Source of the DNA: Lactifluus volemus
Lineage: Eukaryota > Basidiomycota > Agaricomycetes > Russulales > Russulaceae
Assembly (NCBI GenBank): GCA_022376515.1
Contig: WTXI01000021.1
Coordinates: forward strand, 186,001-250,000
Direction: 5' to 3'
DNA: 64,000 bases
In this document: positions 1 through 11,299 of the stretch, piece after piece
Numbering within the stretch: position 1 is the first letter of the stretch
Layout: every line of letters begins with the position of its first letter
Translations under genes and position numbers: made by a program
The notes under the pieces: generated by a model
What the model saw: only the letters and a program-made list of their open reading frames with translations
Databases searched by the model: none
Told to the model about the DNA's origin: nothing

Positions 1-432
1 GAATAGTCGCATTATTAGGAGCCATAAACCGCACTCTACGCGTGTCCTCGATTACCCTTGACTTGACTAATAGATGTATTCACCCCATGGAATCGACTTT
101 ACATTTAAGTTCAAGTGAGGACGCGAAGCTACTGAACCTCCCTGCTTCGGAGCTGCGAGTTTCAGACTATCAATAATCGGCGTCGTATGTAGGTGAAACC
201 TCAACCCGGGCCTCTCTCCCTGCAGCTCATCTGACACGTACCGGCGGAGTGTTTGCCGTTACCTGGGAAAATGCCCCCCCAACCGCCCTGGAACGTCCCA
301 TTCTTTCCTCCCGGGCCCTCAAGCCAACGCTGGCTTGGGTCAACCTTCGTTCACCAGCGAGTTCTCAATCACTGGAACAAGAAACCGAATCAAAGGGCAA
401 AGCACGTGGGTAGTAAGCGCCAGAAATAACTA
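1..432. other. Intergenic, no gene seen
   Basis: The stretch contains only short open frames with no recognisable protein. It is the 3' flank of the minus-strand F-box pseudogene that ends at 433. No repeat or RNA gene was recognised. Confidence 0.5.
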
Positions 433-2039
433 TCACGGTTGAGCTGGGCACTCACCGGTGTGCTCCCCGCATTCCCTGGTTGGTCGAACAAACACAAATT
501 CATCAACCATGGTCAGGTTCAAAGGGTGGTCTGCTGCTTCTCGTTCATCAATAAATGCAGTGAACGAGGCTCGAGCATCGCTTTCTTTAAGTTCAGAGTA
601 TCCAAGCTCCCGCATATTTGGAAGGAGCCTCAGTGGAAGCTCGTCATCGTCAGGACACATTTCGAAGACGATCCAATCTTGCACATAAAGTGTCTTTGCG
701 TTGCTGAAAAATCGAAGAAGTTCACGCCACTGTGTTCGATCAACCACTTCGGACCGTTGTGGAAACATCCTGCGGAGCATGACTTGCTCCACGACGGAAA
801 GGACGGGTGAAAATGTACCGAGGATTTGCAATGCGGATCTTACTTGCGTCCGTTCATCACACGCAAGTGCAAGACGGGAATCCTTCTCGAAGACAACATC
901 ACAATCTCGATGGTACCTTGGTAGTTGAAATTGAGCTTGATAGCATCAAAGCTGAAAATATCAGATGTTTGCATGAACCGCAAGAGAGATGAACTAGTGA
1001 ACGTGGATCCGTAGTTGGAATTGACGCAAATTTTGAGGATTCTGAGGGAAGGGGCACTGATTCGAGAAACAAGGCCCTCCAGGTATGTGCTCGAACCCAG
1101 GAACACAAACGAGTGTAGCTTCGGAAGTGTGATGTTTGGCGTATGGCCTAACACACTCTCCACACGAGACTGGGAAAAATTTATCACGAGAATCTCTAGC
1201 TGAGGCATAATCAAAAGCCGAGTAAGTACATGACTGGGAGGGAAATGGGCGTTCAGTGGCAAGTCATCTACAAGCTTGAGAGTGACAAGGCCCGCGGTAG
1301 ATGTGAGTGAGGGAAATCCAATCGGGGCTTGAAGGAAAGCGGTCACCCAGAATTCAAGGTGGCGTAGATTGGGTGCTTGAAACGACAAAGGAAAGACCAA
1401 GCTTGGGTCCGATCCTCTCGGATCGATAAACATGCTGTCTAGAATCGGGAATTGGCCATCCATTGCAATGATATACTTTCTCAAGCTTGAAGTTGACGTT
1501 TTGAAGGAAATACGACGCACACGATCAGGATGAGAGAGTGCGAGCAGTATACCGCGTTCATCTTCTGTTGTTATCCTCTTATCAACGTGGTCGCAGTAAT
1601 AATAAATGATGAGTGGCAGGGGTGGTGAATGTGACAACATATCCGCTATATGCACGCCATATGTGCAGAAGAGATGGAGGTCAAGCCGAGATGGTGATGA
1701 AAGAATCAGATTTCTCCACAGTCGACAGACATGGGCTAGCTTGTACCACCAACGTTGGCGGTGCCAATCGACTCTTCGTCCGCCCACCTCGCCCTGGTCT
1801 TCATCCAGGTCGGCTGGTCGATAGACATCAAATACGTTGAGGAGCACGTCATCGTTAAGGGTATAGATAGGCGCGTATGGCCCACTACTAGTAGTATTGC
1901 TAGTGGCCCCTATTGATTCGTGGGCTTGCGAACGGTTCAGATCACGGACCATGACAGCGTTGTGGGACTCACCAGTTGGGGTACCTTGGCCTTTCTCTCC
2001 ATTAAGGGAGGGAGAAATGGGAGTCGACAAGTCGGACAT
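433..2039 (-). pseudogene. A-type F-box/LRR-like gene, frameshifted
   Basis: Reading from the ATG at 2039 (another in-frame ATG lies at 2078), exon 1 is 2039-1973. A 63-nt intron (1972-1910, GTGAGT..ATAG) precedes exon 2. The N-terminal MSDLSTPIS and the F-box block LNDDVLLNVFDVYR match the other A-type copies. The intron is a multiple of three without a stop, so it can also be read through. The frame ends with a stop at 840. Compared with the intact paralogue at 19.1-20.7 kb, about 10 nt are missing near 838-845, and the remaining 132 codons (831-433) continue in another frame. It would give a 378-aa protein lacking the C-terminal quarter, or nothing functional. A sequencing error is the alternative. 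F-box role is family knowledge; the lesion is seen directly. Confidence 0.75.
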
Positions 2040-3229
2040 GTTGGGGGTCAGGTTTGGCCGCTTCTGTTGACTAAGCACTCATTGATGACGCCCCACACGG
2101 ATAACCGACAAAAGAAAAAAATCACGTGAAAGTTGTTGGGAAACGGGAAACGAGCGTGATTACGCCCGTATTGATACCTTGCAAGCAAGGTAATTCTACA
2201 GAACAGGCAGAAACAAGCTCAAGGCTTGAGTCTAGTACTGGTGGGTGACACTTCTCGAGATATCACAGGTCTGGCTCTGGCAGGAAAGGTCCACCCGCGA
2301 ATGAACAGAACAATGCCCACTTTTCTCCTCGGTTCATATCTCTTTTCAGTTTTCACGCCAGTGTAGCTCCCCGGGCGACAATCTCGCGCTGAAACGTACC
2401 GTGTCCTATACGGAACAACCACCGAGGGCCAAAATCCAGATGAACATGAACTCTTATTGAGCACTGGGAGGTGTTCGTTGAAGCGGAGGAGGGAGCAGTG
2501 GACTACTCTCAGATCCTATCGTGAGTCCTCTGAGCCGTTATTATGAACAACATCTTATTGTTCAGCGCATGGCCAACTCTTGGTCGAGCCAAGGCGCTGA
2601 TTTGACCTCACTGTCCCGTTAGCCCTTACCCCCAGTCTTCGGCGAGTCCAAGCTCGTCATACTAGGCGGCATCGTTAAGTTCATTCAGTTTCCGGCGAAT
2701 CTAGTTTACTCCATGTCTTTGTCGAAATTCTCACCCATATCTCAAGATTTTCCCGGTTATCCGAGTCAGACGGTTAGCTGCAACGACGATGACGATAAAA
2801 ATGATGCAGGCGTATAACGATGGGCCGGTCTTCCTCGCCCGAGTCACCCTGATGTAAATTTGCTATTACCTTTAACAGTACGTGGAATCCAACTTGAACT
2901 CGCGAGCGAGACACCTGCATATCGTAATGCACGGCAATTTTAACAGGAGTACATGGCGTCAAGATGATCATTAGCAGCTAGTAGCAAGAAGTTGGCTCGG
3001 GAATCTGTTCAGACAGACGTATCAATGCTCATTATTAATAAATGCCAATTGAATATTATTGTGCTCGTGAAATGAACAAGGTTTAACAAGCGAACCTTGA
3101 CAGTACTTGAAGGACTCGGAGAGGCCGTCATACTTGTAGGCAGACGAAACAACAGCAATAAAAATTGATAAATATAAATAACAGATTATCGTACCCCCAA
3201 TAATTATCAGTTTATCTGCCTTCCGAGTC
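2040..3229. other. Intergenic with F-box 3' flank homology
   Basis: No gene recognised. The part from about 2890 to 3060 resembles the 3' flanks of the B-type genes at 6.0 and 16.0 kb (shared phrases GCATATCGTAATGCAC and TAGCAAGAAGTTGGCTCGGG), so flanking DNA was duplicated with the genes. A CACGTG lies at 2123-2128, upstream of the A-type start at 2039. Confidence 0.5.
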
Positions 3230-4857
3230 TTAATTACTTGTTCGACTAATCGGAAGAGAAAGGTAACAAGAAAGAGGGAACGGACTCGAAGGAAGTTCAA
3301 TGGGGTGGACTCTGATTGGGTGACCGGAATGCCGACGTGCAGCGATGAATAGCTCCATGCATTGCTGCATGTATCCGTCCCCCGCTTTGGAATACTTGTA
3401 AAAGGAGAGATCTTGAAGCGCAGGTAACACCTCCGTGACTCTTTCCCCAGTGAGCCATCGGAGCGGAGATACAAGGAACGACTGATGCTTCCCGGAAAAA
3501 CGCAAGGTGTGAACAGAAATAAACGGGTGGAAAATGTCTAGCCATTCTGTATTGTCCATGAAGACCTGCAAATTCTCCAAACGCGCAAAAGATAAGTGGA
3601 TGTCGATATCGAGCTCTGTAACTCCAGAAAGTAAAGACAAAGATTGGGTCAATACTTGTGCCAGAGACGATGCTTGTGGGGTTTCATAATGAATTCTCAG
3701 GTCGAGTGTTTTGCAGGGATATGTCACGGCCCCCTCTGGTAGTCGTTCAAGTTTTATGTCGGCATCGTGATCTCTAATCCTCACTTTGGCACGACTAAAT
3801 GACCCAAGCGTCTGTGAATGATAGACTACTTCTCGGATGTCAAAGATGGGCTCCGGGAATAACTCTACCGAGAAAGTTTCGAGTTGAGGGGCATCGATAT
3901 GAGCCATGAGGACCTCCAAATACTCGTTGACACCAGAAAAATCAAATGCTTTGAGAGCAGGGAGGACAAGGCGTGTGAACGAAGGTGGATGTCGAGTTAT
4001 TCGGTCAAGGTGAAACTCTTGGAACCCGATGGAAAGGGTGGTGAGCCTGGTCAAGGCAGAGAGGCCTGTGGCCATCGCGTCGGGTGAAATGTAACCAAGA
4101 TTGGGGATATCTTGAAGCCAGAGCCCCGAAAGATCGTCGAAAGATAAACTCGAAAGAAGTTGAGGCAGTGTCGGAAATGGAACACTGGTCAAAGTAAGTG
4201 ATTGTAGGCGTGGAGCAGATCCAGCTAAGAAAGTATCGGGAAGCCCCAACACAGCCCCTTCTACTGGTGGATCCTCAACCTGAACCTGAGGCTCCGACTC
4301 GGACCAAATGTTAAGCCTTGTCAGCGCGGGGAATGGCTCTTGCATAATTGTCGTGAACCTCTCCCATTCAGGTTGTGAACGTGGTAGACCGATGTCGATT
4401 TGGCATACGCGGTCATGATGCTCCAATGCGGTAATGACATTATCATCGTAACGGCTAGGGTATACTTCGATAGGAAAGGGCGGCCAGATGTCCAACAACT
4501 TTACAGAAGTATGATTTGTGCAGTAAATGTGTAGGTCGAGACGGAGTGGGGATGAAAACATGACGTATCGCCATCTTTGGCATACTAGTGCGAGTTCATG
4601 CCATGTCAGTGGCCACGGGCCTGGCCATTGGTATTCCGAGGGCGCGTCCCAGTCAGCCACACCATTGAGAGCAACCACTCGACAGAAGGCGAAGACAATC
4701 AGCAGGACTTCGTCTGGGAGCGCATCGATTGTCACATGTGGCGAAATGTGGCCTGGACCAGACAAGCAAGTACAGTAAATGACTCGGACCATCATTGGTG
4801 CTAAGCAAAAGACGTACCATTCCTTCCAGTGGCATTCGACACCATGACGCCTTCCAT
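3230..4857 (-). CDS. B-type F-box/LRR-like protein
   Basis: Predicted 520-aa protein in two exons: 4857-4818 and 4752-3230. The 65-nt intron (4817-4753) has a GTACGT donor and a CCAG acceptor. The start at 4857 gives an N-terminus with SNATGRNG that matches the first exons of paralogues at 49 and 53 kb. The F-box-like segment (about residues 25-90) has LPDEVLLIVFAFCR and VCQRWRYVMFSSPLRLDL. The rest is leucine-rich with irregular repeats such as LQSLTLTSVPFPTLPQLL. F-box proteins link Skp1/cullin ubiquitin ligases to substrates; the LRR-like part is the likely substrate binder. The C-terminus is about 20 residues longer than in the 6.0-kb copy. Orientation and spacing match a tandem copy at 6.0-7.6 kb. 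A conserved CACGTG lies 153 bp upstream. Domain assignment is by motif, not by search. Confidence 0.85.
4753..4817 (-). other. Conserved B-type intron
   Basis: A 65-nt phase-1 intron, GTACGT donor. Removing it joins AAT-G to GC-CAC and restores one open frame. The same intron, with the same donor and phase, occurs in every B-type gene that keeps its 5' end. Confidence 0.8.
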
Positions 4858-5992
4858 AGGTATTAGAAAGATCACTCAGAAAGGGAGATGCCTGGATATA
4901 AATACTGTTACCTTCGGTAGGGGTCGTCGTATGCCAGTGATACTATCATGACGTCATAGGATCAACCACGGATCACCCCAAAATGGAGTTCCGAGCCTCC
5001 GACCCGGAGCACGTGATGTGCGCTCCCCTGTGCTGCAACCCAACAAAACTTTGAATGAATCTCTGGGCTATATTCATGTTCGAATGGGACTCCCCCTGTC
5101 TTTTAAATTTCGAATTTGCGTTATTATCTCTATTGAGCATATCACTTGCGATGCACTTACTTACTTTTCGACCGCGGGTCGCATCCGGGTCAGTCACCGT
5201 CACGAGTCAGGTTCCTAGCCCGACGTCGCATCACGCCCGTTCTCGATGTATTTCCAGTATGTCTTACTTTGGGCACTCATCTTGGATTAGGAGTAGCAAC
5301 TTGAAAGTGTCGCAGCGTTTTTCCACAACTTTTAAAAAGCCGTCGATTTAACCCTGACTTTAGCTTCGCTGGCACTCTTCGACATCGCTTATAATTTACT
5401 CTATTAATCACGTTACCCGCGGGGTTCATCTATATGCTGTGCCTACGCAGCGCATTGCAAATGCAGAAATTCTCACCAAGTCTGATACAAGGCCCATATC
5501 TCGAGATCGTCCTGGCCCCCCGAGTCCCGGGCCTCAAGCCATCCACCCTCAGGCTAACGGAAATCAACTTGCTCTTACATTTAGTAGCGCGCGGAAACCA
5601 GTTGAGATCGCAAGCTCGATTCCTGCATATCGTAATGCACAACAGGAATCATGGTCCACACCTTGGTGTGGTCCCCCTAGCAATTTATAGCAAGAAGTTG
5701 GCTCGGGAATCCATTCGGACGAACACATCAACGCTCATTAAATACTAGTACTTAGTATTACAGCGGACATGTTCTCGATGAACAAATTTTAATAAGCCAA
5801 TGATACTAGTAAGTTAGTAGTAGGGCAGGCCTAGAAAAAACAACAGATTCGAAGGCACGAAACAACGGACAACAAGTAGAAATAACAAATAATTATCAGG
5901 TTTTCACTCTTAATAATGTGCTCGAGCCATGGCTCAACCTTCTCATAAGACGTGCTGCGGGGCTTAGGAACTTGAACGGATACGAAGAACGT
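4858..5992. other. Intergenic; B-type promoter and 3' flank
   Basis: Holds the upstream region of the 3.2-kb F-box gene and, from about 5480, the 3' flank of the next copy. The 3' flank is homologous to 2.89-3.06 kb and 15.6-15.9 kb. No coding region was recognised. Confidence 0.5.
5010..5015. promoter_or_regulatory. CACGTG E-box in conserved B-type promoter block
   Basis: CACGTG within CGGAGCACGTGATG, 153 bp upstream of the start at 4857. The same block stands 151 bp and 143 bp upstream of the copies starting at 7569 and 17624. CACGTG is bound by bHLH factors in fungi; which factor acts here is unknown. Confidence 0.45.
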
Positions 5993-7569
5993 TCAAGAAT
6001 GGACCCTGACCGGGTGACCAGAATGCCGACGTGCAGCGATGAATAGCTCCATGCATTGCTGCATGTATTCGAACCCCAGCTTGGACTCGGAATCCTTGTC
6101 AAAACAGAGATCTTGAAGCGCAGGTAACACCTCCGTAACTCTTTCCCCAGTGAGCCATCGCAGTGGAGATACAAGGAATGACTGCTGATCGCCAGAAAAA
6201 TGCAGTATGCGAACAGCAGTGAACGGGCGGAAAAGATCCAGCCATTCTACATTGTCCATGAAGACTTCTAAATGCTCCCGAAGCGTATAGGAAGTGTCGA
6301 TGTCGATGGCGAGCACTACAATGCTGGAAAGTAAAGACAAAGACCGGGTCAACACCTGTGCCATAGACGAGGCTTGCCAATCTGGCCCTTGGCCTTCACC
6401 ATGAATTTTCAGGTCGAGGGGATACTCCACGGTCCTCTTCTTTAGTAGACCAAGGTTTATCTTGGCATCATGATCCGTAATCGTCACATTCGCACGAATG
6501 AATGACCAAAGTGTCTGTGAATGATGGATTAGTTCTCGGATGTCTAAGATGGGCTCCGGGAAGAATGTGATCGAGAAAGTTTCGAGTCGAGGGGCATCTA
6601 TTTGGGCCAGGAGGGCCTCCAAGTACTCGTTGACACCATGAAAATAGAATGATGTGAGAGCGGGAAGGATAAGGCGTGTGAATGGAGGCGAATGTCGAGT
6701 TATTCGGTCAAGGTGAAATCCTTGGAAGTTGAGGCAAAGGGTTGTGAGCCTGGTCAAGGCAGAGAGGCCTGTGACCATCGCGTCGGGTGAAATGTAACCA
6801 AGATTGGGGATATCTTGAAGCCAGAGCCTCGAAAGATCGTTGAAAGACAAACTCGAAAGAAGTTGAGGAAGTGTCGGAAATGGGACGCCCGTTAAAGTGA
6901 GCGATCGTAGGCGTGGAGCAGATCCGGCTAAGAAAGTATCGGGAAGCTGCCCCACCAGAGACCCATCTGCCGGTGGACCCTCCGCCTGAGCCTGAGGCTC
7001 CGACTCGGACCAAATACTAAGACTTGTCAGCGTAGGGAATGGTTCTTGCATGATTGTCGTGAACCTCTCCAATTCAGGCTGTGAGCGTGGTAGACCGATG
7101 TCGATTTGGCGTACACGGTTATGATGCTCCAGTGCAGCAATGATGTTATCATCGTAACGGCGAGGGTATACTTCGATAGGAAAGGGTGGCCAGACGTCCA
7201 ACAACTTTACAGAATTATGATTTGTGCAGTAAATGCGTAGGTCGAGACGGAGTGGGGATGAAAACATGATGTATCGCCATCTTTGGCATACTTCTGTGAG
7301 TTCATGCCATATCAGTGGCCACGGTCCCGGCCACGGTCCCGGCCACGGGTATTCGAGGAACAACTCATCCTGACACTTGAGAGTAACCACTCGACAGAAG
7401 GCGAAGATAATCAAGAGGACTTCGTCTGGGAGAGAATTGATTGTGACATGTGGCGAAATGTGGCCTGGACCAGACAAGTAAGTGATCATTGTTGGGACTA
7501 AGAAAAAGACGTACGTTTCCTAGCCATAACGCCTTCCACCATTACTGGTCTTAGAAGCTTGTCGGGCAT
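5993..7569 (-). CDS. B-type F-box/LRR-like protein
   Basis: Predicted 508 aa from two exons, 7569-7515 and 7464-5993, with a 50-nt intron (GTACGT..CCAG). The first exon encodes MPDKLLRPVMVEGVMARK and continues in frame to HISPHVTINSLPDEVLLIIF. The F-box lies at about residues 28-95. A tryptophan/proline block shows an extra 12-bp unit (WPGPWPGPWPL) compared with the 16-kb copy. The leucine-rich C-terminal part follows the family pattern and ends HSGHPVRVHS. It is closest to the copies at 3.2 and 16.0 kb, which are on the same strand with similar flanks. Expected role: substrate receptor of an SCF ubiquitin ligase (family knowledge). No lesion seen. Confidence 0.87.
7465..7514 (-). other. Conserved B-type intron
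   Basis: A 50-nt phase-1 intron with GTACGT donor and CAG acceptor, homologous to the introns of the other B-type copies. Its length is not a multiple of three and it contains stops, so it must be removed. Confidence 0.8.
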
Positions 7570-8628
7570 TTCAAGTTATTGTGAAAAGAGGGATGTCAGG
7601 ATATCAATACTGTAGACTTGAGGCTCAAGAATAATGTAAACCCCCGGGCTCCGATTGACACTTATGTCGATATTATTAATAATAGTGCTAGACCCGGCTA
7701 GACCCGGTCCAAGTCGGAGCACGTGATGAGCGAGCGACTGGCAGAATCCCTTCAAGACCACGAAAGTCGTACCAATTGAAACGATAAGTACTTTTCAGTG
7801 AATAGTTCCTGAGCCCACGTTAGCGAATGTCTCTTACTGGAAGGTATAGATATTTTATCTCTCACCCCTTCCGAGTCGTTTTCACGACCCATACATGGCC
7901 TTTCCAGCAGGCTTTGCTACACACTCCTTCCCTTTTTCCAAGGTGATCGTACGAGTCATGGTGTGCTCAATGTCGCGCGGTTTTAGAAGAGACATTTTTT
8001 GGTATAGCCAGAAAAGGCAAAATGTTCTCCCTTCGGCGAGCTCGCTCTCTCAAGCTGCCCACGAGCTTGACCTCCACTAGTCTCCACGTCACTTTAGTTT
8101 TATTCGTCTTCTTTCAGGGATTGAGAATCGCTGATAACGAAGATTGATTCAATAACGACGACGATGCTCCATGAATACGTCTAGATTATCTTGCGACCGT
8201 GACCCTACGAGCTGCAGGCATGTACTCATAATTACTAGATCAATACAGTCGATTGTGTGCATAAGCGTCCAAAGTAATCGTACTGGCCAGGGGAACGCAT
8301 AGAAAGGGTATAACCGCCGGTTCTACCGTTACATTACTACCACGACTATCGCGGTCGAAGAATAAAGTAGTAAAGTGTGTCGGAAATGGGATCGTGATGG
8401 TCAACAAAAGAAAACGCAAGCTGTCCCAAAGCGCCAAGTACATCTGTTCATTCGATAAAGAAGAAAATATACAAAAGAGCTGCCCAAATTGGCTCGAGAG
8501 TACCCAGTTGTTGCACTCATTGGCAAGGAGGGTGGCCGGCGCAGCATACTAGGATGCGAAATATGGCATGAATATCATGATAGAACCGTAGAACTGGGCA
8601 CTCACGTCAGTGCTCTAAATGATCCCTC
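7570..8628. other. Intergenic; B-type promoter, no gene
   Basis: Upstream region of the 6.0-kb F-box gene. Sequence around 7.9-8.45 kb (GCGCGGTTTTAGA, GCAGGCATGTACTCATAATTA, AAAACGCAAGCTGTCCCAAAGCG) recurs at 17.9-18.45 kb, upstream of the B-type copy at 16 kb. It is therefore duplicated flank. No convincing protein. Confidence 0.5.
7720..7725. promoter_or_regulatory. CACGTG E-box in conserved B-type promoter block
   Basis: CACGTG within GTCGGAGCACGTGATGAGCG, 151 bp upstream of the start at 7569; counterpart of 5010 and 17767. Confidence 0.45.
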
Positions 8629-10222
8629 TCACATCCACTCCAATTTATAAAATAGCGAATCCTTGACCATAGTCAACTTGACCGGGTGGCCTGCTTCCTG
8701 CCTTTCATCGACGAATCCAGTAAGTGCATCTTGAGCATAGCTTTCTCCAGAATATCCAACTTCCTTCAGGTTAGGAAGGATCCCAAGGGGCAGTTCTCCA
8801 TCGTCAGACTGTAGAGAGCGAGAGATTTCAGTGACGAGCCCTTTTTGCACAAAAAGAATCTTCGCGTTGCCGAATGGTCTAAGAACTTCACGCCACTGTG
8901 CTCGATCGATCGTGTTGGGCAATACTGATGGACCAAATGTCCTGTAACCGAGCATGACTTGCTCCACGACGGAGAGTGCGGACGAAAATGTAGTCAGGAT
9001 TTGCAATGCACATGGTACCTGCAAGCCAAGGTGTCCGTACATCATACGCAACTCCAACACAGAAACCTTGCTCGAGGAGGACAGATTGAACTCGATAAAA
9101 TTCCGGTCGAAAACGAGCTTGACGGCATTAAAGCTAAGATACTGAGATTTTTTCATGAACCGAAGGAGGGATAAAGTAGTGAACGTGAGTTGATCGCTAA
9201 GATGGAGACGGATGGTGCAGAGGGAAGGGGCGCTGATCCGAGAAACAAGGCCCTCCAAGTATTCGCTCGTACCCACAAAAATAAACTCGTGTAGCTTGGA
9301 GAGTGTGATGTTTGGCGTATGGGCTGACTCTCTCTCCACATAACGGTGGGGGAGATGGTAATAAAATGCAACCTCAAGGCTCTCCAGCCGGGGCATAATT
9401 GAAAGCCAAGTAAGTATATGTCTGGGAGGGAATTGGATGGATGGTGGATCATCTCCAAGTCTAAGAGAGACGAGGCCCGCGGTAGTTGTGAGTGAGGGAG
9501 ATCCAGTCAGAAGTGAAACCGCCAGCCAGAGCCCAAGGTGGCGTAGATTGGGTGCCTGAAATGACAAAGGAAAGGCCAAGGTTGCGCGCGGTTCGAGAGA
9601 ATCGATAAACATTCGTTCCAGAATCGGGAATTTTCCACCCATTGCCATGATGGACCTGCCCAAGTTTGAAGCTGACAGTCTGAAGGAGATACGACGCACG
9701 CGATCACGATGAGAGAGTGCGAGCAGTATATCGGATTGATCCCTTGCAGTTATTTTCGGCTGATTGTAGTCACGGTGATAATAGATGATGAGTGGGAGGG
9801 GTGGTGAATGTGCCAGCATATCCGCCACAGGCACACCAGGCGCGCAGTAGAGATGGAGGTCCAGTCGAGACGGAGATGCAAGAATCAGATACCTCCACCG
9901 TTGACAAACGTGTGCCAGCTTGTACCACCAACGTTGGCGGAACCAATAACTTCTATATCCCCCATACTCGTCCACATGTTCTCCCGGACTGGGTAGTCGA
10001 TAGACATCAAATACGTTGAGGAGCACGTCGTCATGATAGTTAAGGGTATAGGTACTAAGCAAATACGGTCTATTGCTCGTGGGACCTGTTACAGTTGTGG
10101 GTTCGTAAACGGATCAGGGACCATGACACGATGTTGTGGGACTCACCACTCGGGGGGCTTTGGCTTTTCCCTCCATTAGCGGAGAGAGAAGTAGTGGCAC
10201 TAGTAGACAAGGCTTCGGACAT
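8629..10222 (-). CDS. A-type F-box/LRR-like protein
   Basis: Predicted 510 aa. Exon 1 (10222-10147) encodes MSEALSTSAT..SLSANGGK and the 61-nt intron (10146-10086) has GTGAGT and AACAG ends. Exon 2 runs 10085-8629. An in-frame ATG at 10062 would give a shorter product that misses the conserved first exon. The F-box segment has HDDVLLNVFDVYR followed by RQRWWYKLAHVCQRWRYLIL. A conserved ADMLAHSPPLPLIIYY block and an irregular leucine-rich C-terminus ending FYKLEWM follow. No stop or frameshift. Proposed role is Skp1-dependent substrate recognition (family inference). Identity to the other A copies is clear but lower than between 13.2 and 25.5/32 kb. Confidence 0.85.
10086..10146 (-). other. 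Conserved A-type intron
   Basis: A 61-nt phase-1 intron (GTGAGTCCCACAAC..AACAG). Splicing joins AGT-G to GT-CCC and gives SGPTSNRPY, matching the paralogous junctions at 14.6 and 20.5 kb. Confidence 0.8.
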
Positions 10223-11299
10223 GTCAAAAGGGCAAGTAACGATGGGGTTGTGGATGTTGGAATAAACTCAGTGTGGGAAGGAGAAAACACTGGGGTGGAA
10301 AGGAAGAAGGAATGAAGTATTTAAGTATCCCTCAATTGGGGGAGAGCGGCTATATGCGCTTGTATGTTCTTCAAAGTAGGATAGACAACTACTTGAAGTG
10401 TCTAACTCGGTCCGGGTTCCGATCCGCTAGCGTATCCGGCAATGTGCTGCCCCAGGCTAGTACCCTGAGCGGTGCACCTCTGCCAGAGAGCGACCACTAT
10501 CGCTAACAGCGGAGCCGTGCAATCAAGGCGCAGCCCATGCGATGGCAAGATGGAACGCGAGGTGCATGCCATACTCAGTGCTATTGTTGCGGGTGAGGTA
10601 TCGTGTCAGATGTCGTTAGAGCCACAGAACGGGATGATGGCAGTCCGCTGGACGAGGAACGTGGACTGTGATGGAGCCAGTCCTACGGGAGTCTTAGGTA
10701 CACTTCCCTCCTCCAATTGTGTCCTACCACCTCATCTCACACCATTTTCGCAAAGGATGTCCCAACGCGCTGCCTCCGAGTCTACATGCCTGCACTCATG
10801 GTCTGCCTAGGCAACCTCATAAGTGACGTCTCATTAATTCCTTTTAAACCGAAAGGTACATGTCATTTACTGGCATCGTTCTGCTTATCTTTGGCGCTTT
10901 CAAGGCGAGTGATGGATGCGGGTGCAGATGGGTCTTGTGGAGCAGTTAGCACGTTGGTAGTGGGGCGCAGCAGCTGCGGCTGCATACGGCAGAAGTTTAA
11001 TATGGTTCCTTTGGCATGAAGAGGGTTGCCAAAAGGCAGGCGAAGAGTGGCGGGCTCAGCAATAGGCGGCCGAGGACAAAGTCACTGGCGGAGCCGACCA
11101 ATTTCTCACGGTCAGCACGATCTCACCCCACCTAAAAATTCAGATTCAAACTAGGAATCGGCTAGGCGTCGCTAGTGACTCTGTCAAATTTCACAATTTC
11201 TTGATGCTTGAGCCACGGTTGTCCTACCAAGGCGCTGTATTTTTTTATGTCTTCCTCAGTCTCATTGGTCTCTCGGATGGCTTGGCTTCGCGGTTTGAG
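10223..11299. other. Intergenic, partly duplicated
   Basis: No gene recognised. About 11.02-11.13 kb resembles 18.65-18.75 kb (GCCAAAAGGCAGGCGAAGAG / GACCAATTTCTCACGGTCAGC), the start of a longer duplicated block. Small open frames look random. Confidence 0.5.

Noticed and set aside
836..842. GTAAGA at the frame break of the first F-box gene as a splice donor
   Set aside because: Homology to the paralogue resumes within a few bases, so there is no intron-sized insertion; a small deletion explains it better.
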